This document shows positions 8,082 through 16,941 of a DNA stretch of 64,000 bases, piece by piece; the first letter of the stretch is position 1; each line of letters starts with the position of its first letter. The notes beneath the pieces are model-generated. The model was not told where the DNA came from and made no database searches. It worked only from the letters and a program-made list of their open reading frames with translations. Position numbers and translations under genes: made by a program. This DNA comes from Mesobacillus foraminis (lineage in GTDB: Bacteria > Bacillota > Bacilli > Bacillales > Cytobacillaceae): positions 1-64,000 of the forward strand of contig NZ_SLVV01000009.1 in assembly GCF_004340465.1 (NCBI RefSeq). Direction: 5' to 3'.

Positions 8082-10232
8082 TTGGGAAAGAAAAAGAAGA
8101 CAAAAGTGCCATTTCGGCTGAATATGCTGTTTTTAGCCGTATTTTTATTATTTTCGATGCTGATTTTGAGGCTTGGCATAGTCCAGATTGTATATGGGGA
8201 AGATTTTAAAAGGGAAATTGAGCGGACGGAAGATGTTACGGTGAACAGCCCGGTTCCCCGCGGGAAAATGTATGATCGCAATCATAAGACAATTGTGGAT
8301 AATACTTCTAGCAATGCAATTACCTATACAAAAAGCCAGGGAACCAGTACGGAAGAAATGCTCGAGGTGGCAGAGCGCCTCGCGAAAATAATTGACAAGG
8401 AAACAGATAAAGTAAGGGAAAGGGACAAAAAGGATTATTGGATCATAAAGAACCCTGACCTGGCCAAGGCGAAAATAACGGAAAAAGAATGGGCTTTATA
8501 CAACGAAAAGAAAATAGACGATAAGAAAATTTATGATCTGCAGCTGGAGAGAATCACAGAAAAGGAGCTGAATGAGCTTTCGGAAAGTGATCTCGAAGTC
8601 CTGGCAATATTCCGGGAATTTAACAGCGGGTATGCTTTGTCGCCGCAAATCGTCAAGGAAGGCGTCAAAGCCAAAGAATACGCAGCAGTCAGTGAAAATC
8701 TGGAACAGCTTCCAGGCGTAGATACTACTACCAACTGGAACCGCAAATATTCTTTTGGGAAGACTCTGCAGACTGTTCTCGGGAAAGTAACGGATTCAGA
8801 TGAAGGGCTCCCAAGAGAGCGCCTTGAGTACTATTTATCCAGAGACTACAGCCGCAACGACCGGGTAGGCAAGAGCTATCTGGAACTGCAATATGAGGAT
8901 GTCCTTCACGGCCAGAAGGCCAAAGTGAAGAATGTAACTGATAAAGCTGGAAACGTGCTTGATACGGAAGTGATCACTGAAGGAGAAAGAGGAAAGGATC
9001 TTGTCCTAACGATTGATATGGACCTGCAGCTTGCGGTTGAAAAGATCGTTGAGGAAGAATTGCTGAAGGCTAAGCAGCAGTCCGGCACCCGATTGCTTGA
9101 CCGTGCTTTTGTCGTTCTAATGGATCCCCATACCGGCGATATTTTGACAATGGCTGGGAAACAGATCGGAAGGAATGAAGAAACAGGCCGAAGCGAAGTG
9201 CAGGATTTTGCCCTTGGAAATATCACTACTTCCTATAATGTTGGCTCTGCTGTAAAAGGGGCGACGGTCCTTACAGGTTTCAGCACTGGTGCCATTACAC
9301 CTTATACGACTTTTTATGATACACCAGTGAAAATCAAAGGGACAGAGCCTAAGCGTTCCTGGAAATCAGGCCTGGGGATCCTCGATTACAAAAATGCATT
9401 AAAAGTGTCTTCAAATGTCTTTATGTTCAGGACTGCCATTAATGTCGGCGGCGGAAATTATCAGTTTAACCAGCCGCTGTCATTAAAGCCGGGAACATTC
9501 AATATCTTCAGGAATTCCTTTGCCCAGTTTGGTCTTGGAGTTAGGACGGGAATTGATCTGCCTAATGAAATGGCTGGGTTTAAAGGGACAGAGAATGCCC
9601 CTGGTAAATTGCTCGACTTTTCAATTGGGCAGTATGATACCTACACCACCATGCAGCTCGCTCAATATGTTTCGACCATTGCGAACGGCGGAAACAGGAT
9701 AAAACCCCGACTGGTTAAAGAGATCAGGGAACCAATCCTGGATAAAGAAAAAGTGGGTCCAGTGATTAAATCTTTTGAACCTGTTGTCCTTAACTCAGTG
9801 GATGCCGAGGAAAACTGGATTGAAGGAGTCCAGGAAGGCTTTCGCCGCGTAATGCAGGAACCAAGCGGCACAGCATATGGAAGCTTCGCCAGCGCTGATT
9901 ACAAGCCTGCTGGCAAAACTGGAACTGCTGAGGCATTCTATGATGGACCGGAGAGAAGCAAATTTAATGAACCGCCTGAAGTGATGAATCTTAGTCTGGT
10001 TGGCTATGCTCCATATAATAATCCAGAGATTGCCATGGCTGTAATGGTGCCGTGGGCTTATGAAGGAAGCACAGGCCATCACGCAAACAATGATATTGGC
10101 CGAAGGGTCCTAGATACCTACTTTGAATTGAAAGATAAGCGCCACGAGAAGAATATGAATCCTGAACAGCCTGTGCAAGAGATAGAAGAAAAAGCAGAAG
10201 GAGCTGCCCTTCTGGAAGAAATAGATGAATAA
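8082..10232 (+). CDS. pbpA: Penicillin-binding protein 2A, class B transpeptidase
   Basis: This is a monofunctional transpeptidase that cross-links peptidoglycan for lateral wall elongation. Of 716 residues (the B. subtilis PbpA length, from memory), residues 13-37 form the membrane anchor, about 50-290 the dimerisation domain, and about 340-680 the transpeptidase domain. The latter has the active serine S389 in SAVK, SSN at 443-445 and KTG at 612-614. The tail is acidic. The start is TTG at 8082 with GGTGAGGAG upstream. It is monocistronic with a strong terminator, directly upstream of pst. Confidence 0.95.
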   Translation: MGKKKKTKVPFRLNMLFLAVFLLFSMLILRLGIVQIVYGEDFKREIERTEDVTVNSPVPRGKMYDRNHKTIVDNTSSNAITYTKSQGTSTEEMLEVAERLAKIIDKETDKVRERDKKDYWIIKNPDLAKAKITEKEWALYNEKKIDDKKIYDLQLERITEKELNELSESDLEVLAIFREFNSGYALSPQIVKEGVKAKEYAAVSENLEQLPGVDTTTNWNRKYSFGKTLQTVLGKVTDSDEGLPRERLEYYLSRDYSRNDRVGKSYLELQYEDVLHGQKAKVKNVTDKAGNVLDTEVITEGERGKDLVLTIDMDLQLAVEKIVEEELLKAKQQSGTRLLDRAFVVLMDPHTGDILTMAGKQIGRNEETGRSEVQDFALGNITTSYNVGSAVKGATVLTGFSTGAITPYTTFYDTPVKIKGTEPKRSWKSGLGILDYKNALKVSSNVFMFRTAINVGGGNYQFNQPLSLKPGTFNIFRNSFAQFGLGVRTGIDLPNEMAGFKGTENAPGKLLDFSIGQYDTYTTMQLAQYVSTIANGGNRIKPRLVKEIREPILDKEKVGPVIKSFEPVVLNSVDAEENWIEGVQEGFRRVMQEPSGTAYGSFASADYKPAGKTGTAEAFYDGPERSKFNEPPEVMNLSLVGYAPYNNPEIAMAVMVPWAYEGSTGHHANNDIGRRVLDTYFELKDKRHEKNMNPEQPVQEIEEKAEGAALLEEIDE

Positions 10233-10265
10233 AAAAAACTGCCCATCTGGGCAGTTTTTTTTTTT
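10231..10265 (+). terminator. pbpA terminator
   Basis: A7 plus ACTGCCCA (10238-10245) pairs with TGGGCAGT (10248-10255) and is followed by a long T run. Confidence 0.92.
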
Positions 10266-10343
10266 GACTTTGGAAAAGCTATATCTAGAAAACAAAATTA
10301 ATTTTACCCAGTAATAATTACCTTTATGCATCGAATCATTAAA

Positions 10344-10382
10344 TTTACAAAACCTTAACATTCAGTTAAAACATCATTAATA
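10344..10382 (+). promoter_or_regulatory. PhoP (Pho) box of the pst operon
   Basis: There are four direct repeats of the TT(A/T)ACA type: TTTACA at 10344, TTAACA at 10355, TTAAAA at 10366 and TTAATA at 10377, each exactly 11 bp apart. This matches the known binding arrangement of B. subtilis PhoP dimers. They end 58 bp before the pstS ATG. The -10 is not clear. Confidence 0.88.
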
Positions 10383-10440
10383 CTGAGCTTGTATTCTTTT
10401 ACCTGTAAGACATACAACCAACCTTAGGGGGAATCACGTA

Positions 10441-11409
10441 ATGAAAAGTCTTAAGAAAGCCAGCCTTCTTACACTTGTTGCCGCCGTGATGGCAATGACA
10501 GCAGCGTGTGGAGGAAATGATAATGCTAATGAAGGAAATGGAAATGGAAATGGTGAAGAATTAGAAGGCAGCGTGATCATAGATGGTTCAGGAACTGTAT
10601 ATCCTTTCATGGCTCAAATGGCCGAAAACTATATGACCAATGAGCAAGAAGGGGTTTCCGTTGAAGTAAGCCGTGCTGGAACTTCTGCGGGCTTTAAAAA
10701 GTTCCTTGCTGAAGGCGGAACGGATTTCAACAATGCTTCCCGCCAGATCAAAGAGGAAGAAAAGTCTGAAGCTGAAAAGCTTGGTATTGAAACACAGGAA
10801 ATGAAGGTAGCTTTAGATGGAATCACCATTGTTATTAATAAAGATAACGATTGGGCTAAAGAGCTTACCCAACAGGAAGTAATTGATATCTTCCTTGAAA
10901 GCAAAGGAAAGAAAAAGTGGTCTGATGTTCGCTCTGAATTCCCAAACGAGGAAATTAAGACATATGGACCTAATGAAAATCATGGTACCTATGAATTCAT
11001 GTATGAAACAATCCTTGGAGAACAGGATCTGCCAGAAGATATAAATTTACAGCAGGATTATTCTACACTAGTAGACCTGGTTTCAAAGGATAAAAACGCC
11101 ATTGGATTCTTCGGATATGGCTACTATGCAAGCAACACCGATAAACTTGCCGCAGTAAAAGTTGATTTTGGCAAAGGACCGGTTGAACCAACACTAGATA
11201 CAATTGCTGAAGATGGTGATTATGCTCCATTTACCCGTCCGGTTTTCACTTATCTTAATGTGAATAATGCAAAAGAAAAACCTGAAGTACTGGATTATGC
11301 GATTTACACAATGGAAAATGCGCAAGATGTTGCTAAAGAAACTGGGTTTGCTCCATTAGCAGATGAGGATGTTAAAACGTCCCTTGATGCTTTAAATGGC
11401 TTGAAATAA
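10441..11409 (+). CDS. pstS: Phosphate ABC transporter substrate-binding lipoprotein PstS
   Basis: PstS captures phosphate outside the membrane for the PstCAB importer. The 322-residue precursor has a lipoprotein signal (TLVAAVMAMTAAC, lipidated C23), a low-complexity Asn/Gly linker (about 24-37), then a phosphate-binding fold with the SGTVYPF and SRAGTSAG motifs near residues 50 and 80. The ATG follows TTAGGGGGAAT. It is the first gene of the Pho-controlled operon, and the intergenic hairpin after it probably raises its level over the membrane subunits. Confidence 0.96.
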   Translation: MKSLKKASLLTLVAAVMAMTAACGGNDNANEGNGNGNGEELEGSVIIDGSGTVYPFMAQMAENYMTNEQEGVSVEVSRAGTSAGFKKFLAEGGTDFNNASRQIKEEEKSEAEKLGIETQEMKVALDGITIVINKDNDWAKELTQQEVIDIFLESKGKKKWSDVRSEFPNEEIKTYGPNENHGTYEFMYETILGEQDLPEDINLQQDYSTLVDLVSKDKNAIGFFGYGYYASNTDKLAAVKVDFGKGPVEPTLDTIAEDGDYAPFTRPVFTYLNVNNAKEKPEVLDYAIYTMENAQDVAKETGFAPLADEDVKTSLDALNGLK

Positions 11410-11417
11410 AATGCAGT

Positions 11418-11447
11418 GAAGATGAGGAGAAATGGCTTCTCATCTTC
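11418..11447 (+). promoter_or_regulatory. Intercistronic stem-loop between pstS and pstC
   Basis: A 12-bp stem (11418-11429 with 11436-11447, one G-T pair, 6-nt loop) lies 9 nt past pstS. No direct T tract follows, so it looks like an RNA processing or stabilising element rather than a full terminator. Confidence 0.7.
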
Positions 11448-11513
11448 TTGCCTGTTAAATTTTATGGGGTGTTATATTTTTCCTTTAAACGAGGAGAAAA
11501 GGGGTTTTCAATC

Positions 11514-12470
11514 TTGGATAAAACATTGGATCATAAATCAGGTAAACCTATAAAAGTTAGTGAACTTATTCAGGAAAAGAAAAAATCAAAAAATTTTAAT
11601 CAAACCTTTGAAAAATTAATACCTGGAATCTTGCTTGGTATTGCAGCTATTTCGATATTAACAACAATAGGAATCCTTTTAACTTTATTGACTGAAACCA
11701 TTAACTTCTTTAGAGAGGTCCCATTTTTAGATTTCTTTACTGGAACGCAACTGAAGCCCTTGGGCGAAAATGCTGTTTTTGGAGTCTTGCCATTATTAAC
11801 GGGTACACTAATCTCAACGGCTATTGCCATGGTTGTTGCGATTCCGATTGGCCTTATGACCGCTGTATTTTTAAGTGAATATGCATCGGAAAAATTAAGA
11901 AGAACTTTAAAGCCGATGCTGGAGGTATTGGCAGGTATCCCAACAATTGTCTATGGGTTTTTTGCTTTTACATTTGTAACGCCATTATTGAGGTCATTTA
12001 TCCCGGGATTGGAACCCACCAATATTCTTAGTCCTGGTTTGGTTATGGGGATCATGATCATCCCAATGGTAGCTTCATTATCTGAAGATGCTATGAGTGC
12101 TGTACCAAATACAATGAGAGAAGGTGCTCTGGCACTGGGTGCTACGAAACTCGAAGTTACCTGGAAAGTTGTTGTGCCTGCTGCCATTTCTGGCATTATA
12201 GCCTCATTTGTTCTGGGCATATCACGGGCAATAGGCGAAACAATGATTGTAGCCATCGCCAGCGGAAGCTCAAAGAACTTTACATTTGATGTTACCCAAT
12301 CGATGCAAACCATGACAGCTTATATAGTGGAGGTAACAGGTGGAGAGGCAGCAGCTGGTACAACCCTTTATTACAGTCTTTATGCCGTAGCCATGACATT
12401 ATTCGTATTTACTCTGGTTATGAATCTGCTTGCGCAGTATATCTCTCGGAAATTCAGGGAGGAGTATTAA
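11514..12470 (+). CDS. pstC: Phosphate ABC transporter permease PstC
   Basis: PstC is one of two membrane subunits of the high-affinity phosphate importer. The 318-residue protein has a cytoplasmic N-terminus (about 1-40), six hydrophobic segments and the permease EAA-type loop (EGALALGATKLEVTWKVVVP). A TTG at 11514 is chosen because AAAAGGGG precedes it by 9 nt; an upstream ATT/TTG-rich extension begins inside the stem-loop and is rejected. pstA follows after 2 nt. Confidence 0.93.
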   Translation: MDKTLDHKSGKPIKVSELIQEKKKSKNFNQTFEKLIPGILLGIAAISILTTIGILLTLLTETINFFREVPFLDFFTGTQLKPLGENAVFGVLPLLTGTLISTAIAMVVAIPIGLMTAVFLSEYASEKLRRTLKPMLEVLAGIPTIVYGFFAFTFVTPLLRSFIPGLEPTNILSPGLVMGIMIIPMVASLSEDAMSAVPNTMREGALALGATKLEVTWKVVVPAAISGIIASFVLGISRAIGETMIVAIASGSSKNFTFDVTQSMQTMTAYIVEVTGGEAAAGTTLYYSLYAVAMTLFVFTLVMNLLAQYISRKFREEY

Positions 12471-12472
12471 TT

Positions 12473-13357
12473 ATGAAGTATATTGATGCAGCCCAGGTCC
12501 AAAAGAAAATGGGCTCACGTTTATTCGCTAATAACCTTGCCAAAACTCTTTTCTTTCTGGCAACCCTGTTTGGCCTGTTAGTATTGGCCGTTCTTATTTA
12601 CCGGGTACTTGCCGATGGGCTTGGCTCGCTGAATATGGGTTTCTTAACAAACAGACTCTCTACTGATCCTGAGAGGGCTGGAATTATGGGTGCGATACTC
12701 GGTACTCTCTGGCTAATGCTTGTGGTTGCACCAGTTACGATGATCCTGGGAGTGGGAACAGCGATTTATTTAGAAGAGTACGCGAAAAAAGGACGCCTTC
12801 AGTCTTTCATTCAAACGAATATTTCCAATCTGGCAGGAGTCCCGTCAGTCGTTTTCGGAATCCTTGGATTAACGATATTTGCCAGGGCCCTTGATTTAGG
12901 GTCAATCGTGCTGGCAGGCGGTTTGACCATGGCATTGCTGGTACTGCCTGTAGTAGTAGTTGCCAGTCAGGAGGCCATTCGGTCTGTTCCTCAATTTTTA
13001 AGAGAAGCCTCTTATGGGATGGGGGCAACAAAATGGCAGACTGTGAAAAACGTTGTATTACCGGCCTCAATACCTGGAATTTTGACAGGTGTAATTCTCG
13101 CGCTTTCCCGGGCAATTGGTGAGACAGCACCGCTTGTAGTACTGGGAATTCCAGCTTTATTGATTCCTCTTCCAGAAGGGATATTTGACCGGTTTACAAT
13201 ACTGCCAGTTCAAATTTATTATTGGACACTCGACTCCGCTTTGGTTGCAGAATATGCCAACCTTGCAGCAGCAACCATTGTTATTTTGTTAATTGTCCTA
13301 TTTGCAATGAACTCGATTGCCATCATTATCAGAAACAAATTTCAAAAAAGATTTTAA
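12473..13357 (+). CDS. pstA: Phosphate ABC transporter permease PstA
   Basis: PstA is the second membrane subunit, partner of PstC. It has 294 residues with six hydrophobic segments and the EAA loop REASYGMGATKWQTVKNVVLP that contacts PstB. The ribosome binding site (GGGAGGAG) lies within the end of pstC, so translation is likely coupled. Confidence 0.95.
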   Translation: MKYIDAAQVQKKMGSRLFANNLAKTLFFLATLFGLLVLAVLIYRVLADGLGSLNMGFLTNRLSTDPERAGIMGAILGTLWLMLVVAPVTMILGVGTAIYLEEYAKKGRLQSFIQTNISNLAGVPSVVFGILGLTIFARALDLGSIVLAGGLTMALLVLPVVVVASQEAIRSVPQFLREASYGMGATKWQTVKNVVLPASIPGILTGVILALSRAIGETAPLVVLGIPALLIPLPEGIFDRFTILPVQIYYWTLDSALVAEYANLAAATIVILLIVLFAMNSIAIIIRNKFQKRF

Positions 13358-13378
13358 TTCCAGGAAGGGTGTACTTAA

Positions 13379-14203
13379 ATGGCAGTATTAACTGATCGCG
13401 AGAAGACAATGATGAAACAGGAAACACAAAATGCCGAGGAAACACCTAAAAGGGTTGTATATAATACAAAAGATTTAAATCTCTGGTACGGGGAAGGTCA
13501 TGCCTTAAAGAATATTAACCTTGCGATAAATGAAAACGAAGTGACAGCCATTATAGGTCCATCAGGCTGCGGGAAGTCCACTTACATTAAAACCTTGAAC
13601 AGAATGGTGGAGCTAGTGCCTACTGTCCGTATTTCCGGAGAAATATTATACCGTGAACGAAATATTCTTGATAAGAACTTTAAAGTTGAAGATTTACGGA
13701 CTAGAGTAGGCATGGTATTCCAGAAGCCTAATCCTTTCCCGAAATCGATTTACGAAAATATTGCATACGGCCCGAAAATCCATGGGATCCGCAGCAAAAA
13801 AATATTGGACGAAATTGTTGAAAAGAGTCTTCGCGGGGCCGCTATCTGGGATGAGGTCAAGGACCGACTAAATCAAAATGCATACGGCCTGTCAGGCGGA
13901 CAGCAGCAGCGTCTGTGCATTGCCCGATGCCTTGCGATCGAACCAGACGTGATTTTAATGGATGAGCCTACATCCGCCCTGGATCCAATCTCTACTTTAA
14001 AGGTCGAAGAACTTGTTCAGGAAATGAAAAAAGACTACAGCATAATCATTGTTACTCATAATATGCAGCAGGCAGCACGGATTTCGGACAAAACGGCATT
14101 TTTCTTAAATGGAGAGGTCATTGAATTTGCGAATACAGATAAAATCTTTTCTAACCCTTCAGACAAACGAACAGAGGATTACATTACAGGACGTTTTGGT
14201 TGA
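13379..14203 (+). CDS. pstB: Phosphate ABC transporter ATP-binding protein PstB
   Basis: PstB is the ATPase driving PstCA. The 274-residue protein has Walker [10 protein letters not shown] (60-68), the signature LSGGQQQR (171-178), Walker B VILMDE (191-196) and an H-loop THNMQQA. It has a slightly long hydrophilic N-terminus (about 25 residues) and internal ATGs, so the start could be later. Only one pstB is present, whereas B. subtilis, from memory, has two. Confidence 0.96.
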   Translation: MAVLTDREKTMMKQETQNAEETPKRVVYNTKDLNLWYGEGHALKNINLAINENEVTAIIGPSGCGKSTYIKTLNRMVELVPTVRISGEILYRERNILDKNFKVEDLRTRVGMVFQKPNPFPKSIYENIAYGPKIHGIRSKKILDEIVEKSLRGAAIWDEVKDRLNQNAYGLSGGQQQRLCIARCLAIEPDVILMDEPTSALDPISTLKVEELVQEMKKDYSIIIVTHNMQQAARISDKTAFFLNGEVIEFANTDKIFSNPSDKRTEDYITGRFG

Positions 14204-14260
14204 TTTGAACGATTAGAGATATTTTGAACTATAGGTTAGTACTTAGAAGGGAGCATTTGT

Positions 14261-14920
14261 ATGGTTGTCAGGGAAAGATTTGAAGAAGATTTAAGAGAAT
14301 TGCAGAATAAAATGCTTGAGCTGGGAAATTTCTCCGCTGAGGCACTGACGAAATCCCTGGATTCACTTGAAAATAAAGATATCGAAGCAGCGCTTGAAAT
14401 AATCGAGGATGATACAAAGGCAGATATCCTTGAAGAAGATATTAATGATTTTGCCATCCTCTTGATTGCAAAACAGCAGCCAGTTGCAGTGGATTTGCGC
14501 AGAATAATTGTGGCTATCAAGATTGCCAATGATATTGAACGGATTGCTGATTTTGCCGTCAATATTGCCAAGTCTACCATCCGTATCGGTGCGGAGCCAC
14601 TGGTAAAACCAATTGAACATATCAGGGAAATGCATCGGCTGACACTGCAGATGCTTACATTGTCATTGGAGGCTTTTAATGATGAAGATCTTTCGAAGGC
14701 TAAAAAAGTAGCCGAGATGGATGATCAGGTGGATGAACTATATGGGCAAACCATCCAGGACCTGCTGCAGCTCAACCAGAGCAATCCAGGACACTTGCCC
14801 CAGATTACCCAGCTGTCATTCATAAGCAGGTATTTGGAACGTGCTGCAGACCATGTGACCAATATAGCCGAGCATATATTCTATCTGGTGAAGGGAAAAC
14901 GGTACGACCTAAACAATTAA
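14261..14920 (+). CDS. phoU: Phosphate signalling complex protein PhoU
   Basis: PhoU is a cytoplasmic helical-bundle protein that links Pst status to the PhoR/PhoP system and prevents phosphate overuptake. The 219-residue protein has two PhoU repeats with the metal-binding motifs ANDIERIADFAVNI and SRYLERAADHVTNI. The ATG follows AGAAGGGAG. It closes the pst cluster 57 bp after pstB. From memory, B. subtilis 168 lacks phoU in its pst operon. Confidence 0.95.
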   Translation: MVVRERFEEDLRELQNKMLELGNFSAEALTKSLDSLENKDIEAALEIIEDDTKADILEEDINDFAILLIAKQQPVAVDLRRIIVAIKIANDIERIADFAVNIAKSTIRIGAEPLVKPIEHIREMHRLTLQMLTLSLEAFNDEDLSKAKKVAEMDDQVDELYGQTIQDLLQLNQSNPGHLPQITQLSFISRYLERAADHVTNIAEHIFYLVKGKRYDLNN

Positions 14921-14930
14921 ATTGGCATCA

Positions 14931-14966
14931 AAAAAGGAGCAGGCATATCCCTGCTCCTAATTTTTT
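14931..14966. terminator. Bidirectional terminator after phoU
   Basis: AGGAGCAGG (14935-14943) pairs with CCTGCTCCT (14950-14958), with A on the left and TTTTTT on the right. It overlaps the stop region of the minus-strand gene ending at 14957. Confidence 0.88.
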
Positions 14967-15457
14967 GTGATAATATCTGCTGCTTCCTTGTTAGTAAGCC
15001 CGCTTTTAAGTTCAAACGTACCGAGCTGAACCATTGTATGGTAGTCATGATCAATCAAAAAGCGCTCAAATTCTTCGGCATCCTTGATTATTTGCTCTGA
15101 TTCCAGTATTTCGGCAATCTCCACCGGGCTCATGCCGGAAGAGATTCTTAACCTATAAATTTTCTCTGTCTCTTTATCTTCCTTTTCTGTCCCTGTCGGG
15201 GACTCGGTGTCTGAAGTCCCTGCATTACTGCTCTTGTTTGCTGGGCTTTGCTGCTGTTCAACAGCAGGGGGTGTTTTTAATTGTTCATATTCAGTTTGTG
15301 TTAACACAACATATCCCTGAGCGTCGAGTATATCCTTTGCCGCTGAAGTGGAAGTGGACGCACTTTTTTCCTGTGTAAAAAGCTGTGTCCCCGACCAGGC
15401 AATCAATAATGTAAATAATATACCAAGTGAAAATGATCTCGCGGCCTGCTTATTCAC
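14957..15457 (-). CDS. Membrane-anchored protein with a short MltG/YceG-like segment
   Basis: This encodes 166 residues: an N-terminal membrane anchor (about 9-27), a low-complexity Ser/Thr/Glu-rich linker (about 32-95), and a C-terminal 70-residue segment (YRLRISSGMSPVEIAEILESEQII...FELKSGLTNKEAADIITKN). That segment resembles the LysM-like N-terminal part of MltG endolytic transglycosylases. The catalytic domain of MltG is absent, so an enzyme is unlikely. It begins with GTG overlapping the previous stop (GTGA), showing translational coupling. Its position matches the B. subtilis yqzC/yqzD pair. Confidence 0.65.
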   Translation of the reverse strand: MNKQAARSFSLGILFTLLIAWSGTQLFTQEKSASTSTSAAKDILDAQGYVVLTQTEYEQLKTPPAVEQQQSPANKSSNAGTSDTESPTGTEKEDKETEKIYRLRISSGMSPVEIAEILESEQIIKDAEEFERFLIDHDYHTMVQLGTFELKSGLTNKEAADIITKN

Positions 15458-15828
15458 TTTGCCATCCCCCGAATGGAAAATTCACGAATAATCTGCTCGA
15501 CCTCTTCAATGGATAGAGAGGATTGTTTCGCAATCTGGCTTGTTTCCCGGCCTTGCTGTGCGAGCGACCAAACCTGATTTTTTATAATTTCATGAATTTC
15601 CTTTTTGTCATTATATTGAGGATTTCTTCCATAAAGCCTGTCTCCATCGACGAGAAGCTCTTCTTCCAGCAACTTTAATTTCTTCTTGATTTGATACATT
15701 TCCTGAACCTGCTGAATGGTCAACTGGTCTATTTCTTCACGCAATTCCTTGTATGGATCCTTAAGGAAAAAAGAAAGAACAAATACCAAAACAGCAAAGG
15801 CAAGAAGGCCAATCATCAAATACCCCAT
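15454..15828 (-). CDS. Small membrane protein with a coiled-coil, YqzD-like position
   Basis: This encodes a 124-residue protein with one N-terminal membrane segment (MGYLMIGLLAFAVLVFVLSF) and a charged helical region (about 25-70) likely to be a coiled coil. It ends in a helix-turn-helix-like segment (ETSQIAKQSSLSIEEVEQIIREF). The ATG at 15828 has GGAGGAG 6 nt upstream. It is coupled to the downstream MltG-like gene. Function unknown; a membrane-tethered regulatory pair is conceivable. Confidence 0.65.
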   Translation of the reverse strand: MGYLMIGLLAFAVLVFVLSFFLKDPYKELREEIDQLTIQQVQEMYQIKKKLKLLEEELLVDGDRLYGRNPQYNDKKEIHEIIKNQVWSLAQQGRETSQIAKQSSLSIEEVEQIIREFSIRGMAK

Positions 15829-16050
15829 ATAAAACTCCTCCTTAGCCAATTTATTATAACACCCTGAAACATTTTAACATTCCTTTCGACAATTTTCGAT
15901 TCTAAATTTTTACCTATAGAAAAATAGGTATAAAGTATAGGAGAACCACCAATGAAAGGATAGTTCTATAATCATGGGGGTGATTTGAAGGCACAGAAAA
16001 AAACAATCTCTTTCATTGTAAAAAAGCCACTAGCATTTCCCGGGGAAAAG

Positions 16051-16059
16051 TGATATTAT
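16051..16059 (+). promoter_or_regulatory. Extended -10 promoter of rpmG
   Basis: TGATATTAT (TG at 16051, -10 TATTAT at 16054-16059) fits the extended -10 consensus with one mismatch, about 50 bp upstream of rpmG. No good -35 is present. Confidence 0.55.
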
Positions 16060-16109
16060 AGAAAAGTCGTATGAACGAACCTAGGTTAATCAGTTTGGAG
16101 GGAAATCAC

Positions 16110-16259
16110 ATGCGTGTAAATATTACGTTAGCTTGCACAGAGTGCGGAGACCGTAACTATATTTCTAAAAAAAATAAGCGTAATAATCCAGATCGTCTTG
16201 AGCTTAAGAAATATTGCCCAAGAGAAAAGCGTGCAACTGCACATCGTGAGACAAAATAA
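16110..16259 (+). CDS. rpmG: 50S ribosomal protein L33
   Basis: This is a 49-residue ribosomal protein starting [21 protein letters not shown] after TTTGGAGGG. It has the first zinc-ribbon pair (C9, C12) but only one Cys (C36, KYCPREK) where zinc-binding paralogues have a second CxxC. It therefore looks like a zinc-independent or degenerate form, comparable to RpmGB of B. subtilis. An ATG at 16071 gives an unsupported 13-residue extension. Confidence 0.93.
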   Translation: MRVNITLACTECGDRNYISKKNKRNNPDRLELKKYCPREKRATAHRETK

Positions 16260-16293
16260 GCAGCAACGGGAATTTTCCCGGCTGCTTTTTTTT
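16259..16293 (+). terminator. rpmG terminator
   Basis: The stem AGCAGC..CGGGAA with TTCCCG..GCTGCT (16259-16286) overlaps the rpmG stop and is followed by T8. Confidence 0.88.
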
Positions 16294-16368
16294 GTCTTTT
16301 TTTACATATTTACGAATGTCGAAGGCAAGCCAGTTAGGACTGATAAAAGGGTACAGGAGGTAATGAAG

Positions 16369-16941
16369 TTGAATGAAAAAAAGAAGCTGAGGACAGCCAT
16401 GAAGGGAAAGCTGGAAGAGCTGAACCTGCCATTATATGAGGATCTATCCTGCCAAATCGCCCGCAATCTTTATAGCGACGTTTCGTGGGTGGAAGCACGA
16501 ACGATAGGGATTACACTTTCAAGAGCTCCCGAGGTGGATACCTTCCAATTAATCCGAAAAGCATGGGAACAGGGAAAGCGTGTTGCAGTGCCGAAATGCC
16601 AGCCAAAAAACCGGGAGATGATCTTTAGGCAGCTGACCAGGTTTGCCCAGCTTGAAACAGTTTATTCAAACCTGTATGAACCTGTAGAAGCTGAGACGGA
16701 AATGGTAGAACCCGAAAAAATTGACCTGCTGATTGTACCGGGTTTGGCTTTTACCAAGACAGGTTACAGACTAGGATTTGGAGGAGGGTATTATGACCGC
16801 TTTTTAAAGAGTTATAGCGGGCGAACCCTATCTCTCGCATTTGAACAGCAGCTGGTTCCAGAATTGCCGATCGAACCTCATGATTTGCCTGTTTCGAAGA
16901 TTGTTACTGAAAACGGGGTATTTCATTGTGTGGACCAATGA
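16369..16941 (+). CDS. yqgN: 5-formyltetrahydrofolate cyclo-ligase, YqgN-like
   Basis: This ATP-dependent enzyme converts 5-formyl-THF to 5,10-methenyl-THF, recycling a folate by-product. The 190-residue protein has the family signatures GITLSRAPEVDTFQLI, GKRVAVPKC and the C-terminal PGLAFTKTGYRLGFGGGYYDRFL that binds nucleotide and substrate. AGGAGG at 16355 favours a TTG start at 16369 (8 nt spacing) over the ATG at 16363, which is too close. The frame runs open far upstream through the rpmG terminator, which is not coding. Confidence 0.92.
   Translation: MNEKKKLRTAMKGKLEELNLPLYEDLSCQIARNLYSDVSWVEARTIGITLSRAPEVDTFQLIRKAWEQGKRVAVPKCQPKNREMIFRQLTRFAQLETVYSNLYEPVEAETEMVEPEKIDLLIVPGLAFTKTGYRLGFGGGYYDRFLKSYSGRTLSLAFEQQLVPELPIEPHDLPVSKIVTENGVFHCVDQ

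Noticed and set aside
14957-15457. Full endolytic transglycosylase MltG
   Set aside because: Only a short N-terminal MltG-like segment is present; the catalytic domain is missing.
15985-16053. Possible 22-codon leader ORF (TTG start) upstream of rpmG
   Set aside because: The purine-rich GGGGGTGAT abuts the start codon with too little spacing, and the stop lies in the rpmG promoter. The palindrome TACCTA/TAGGTA at 15910-15929 nearby is too short to interpret.
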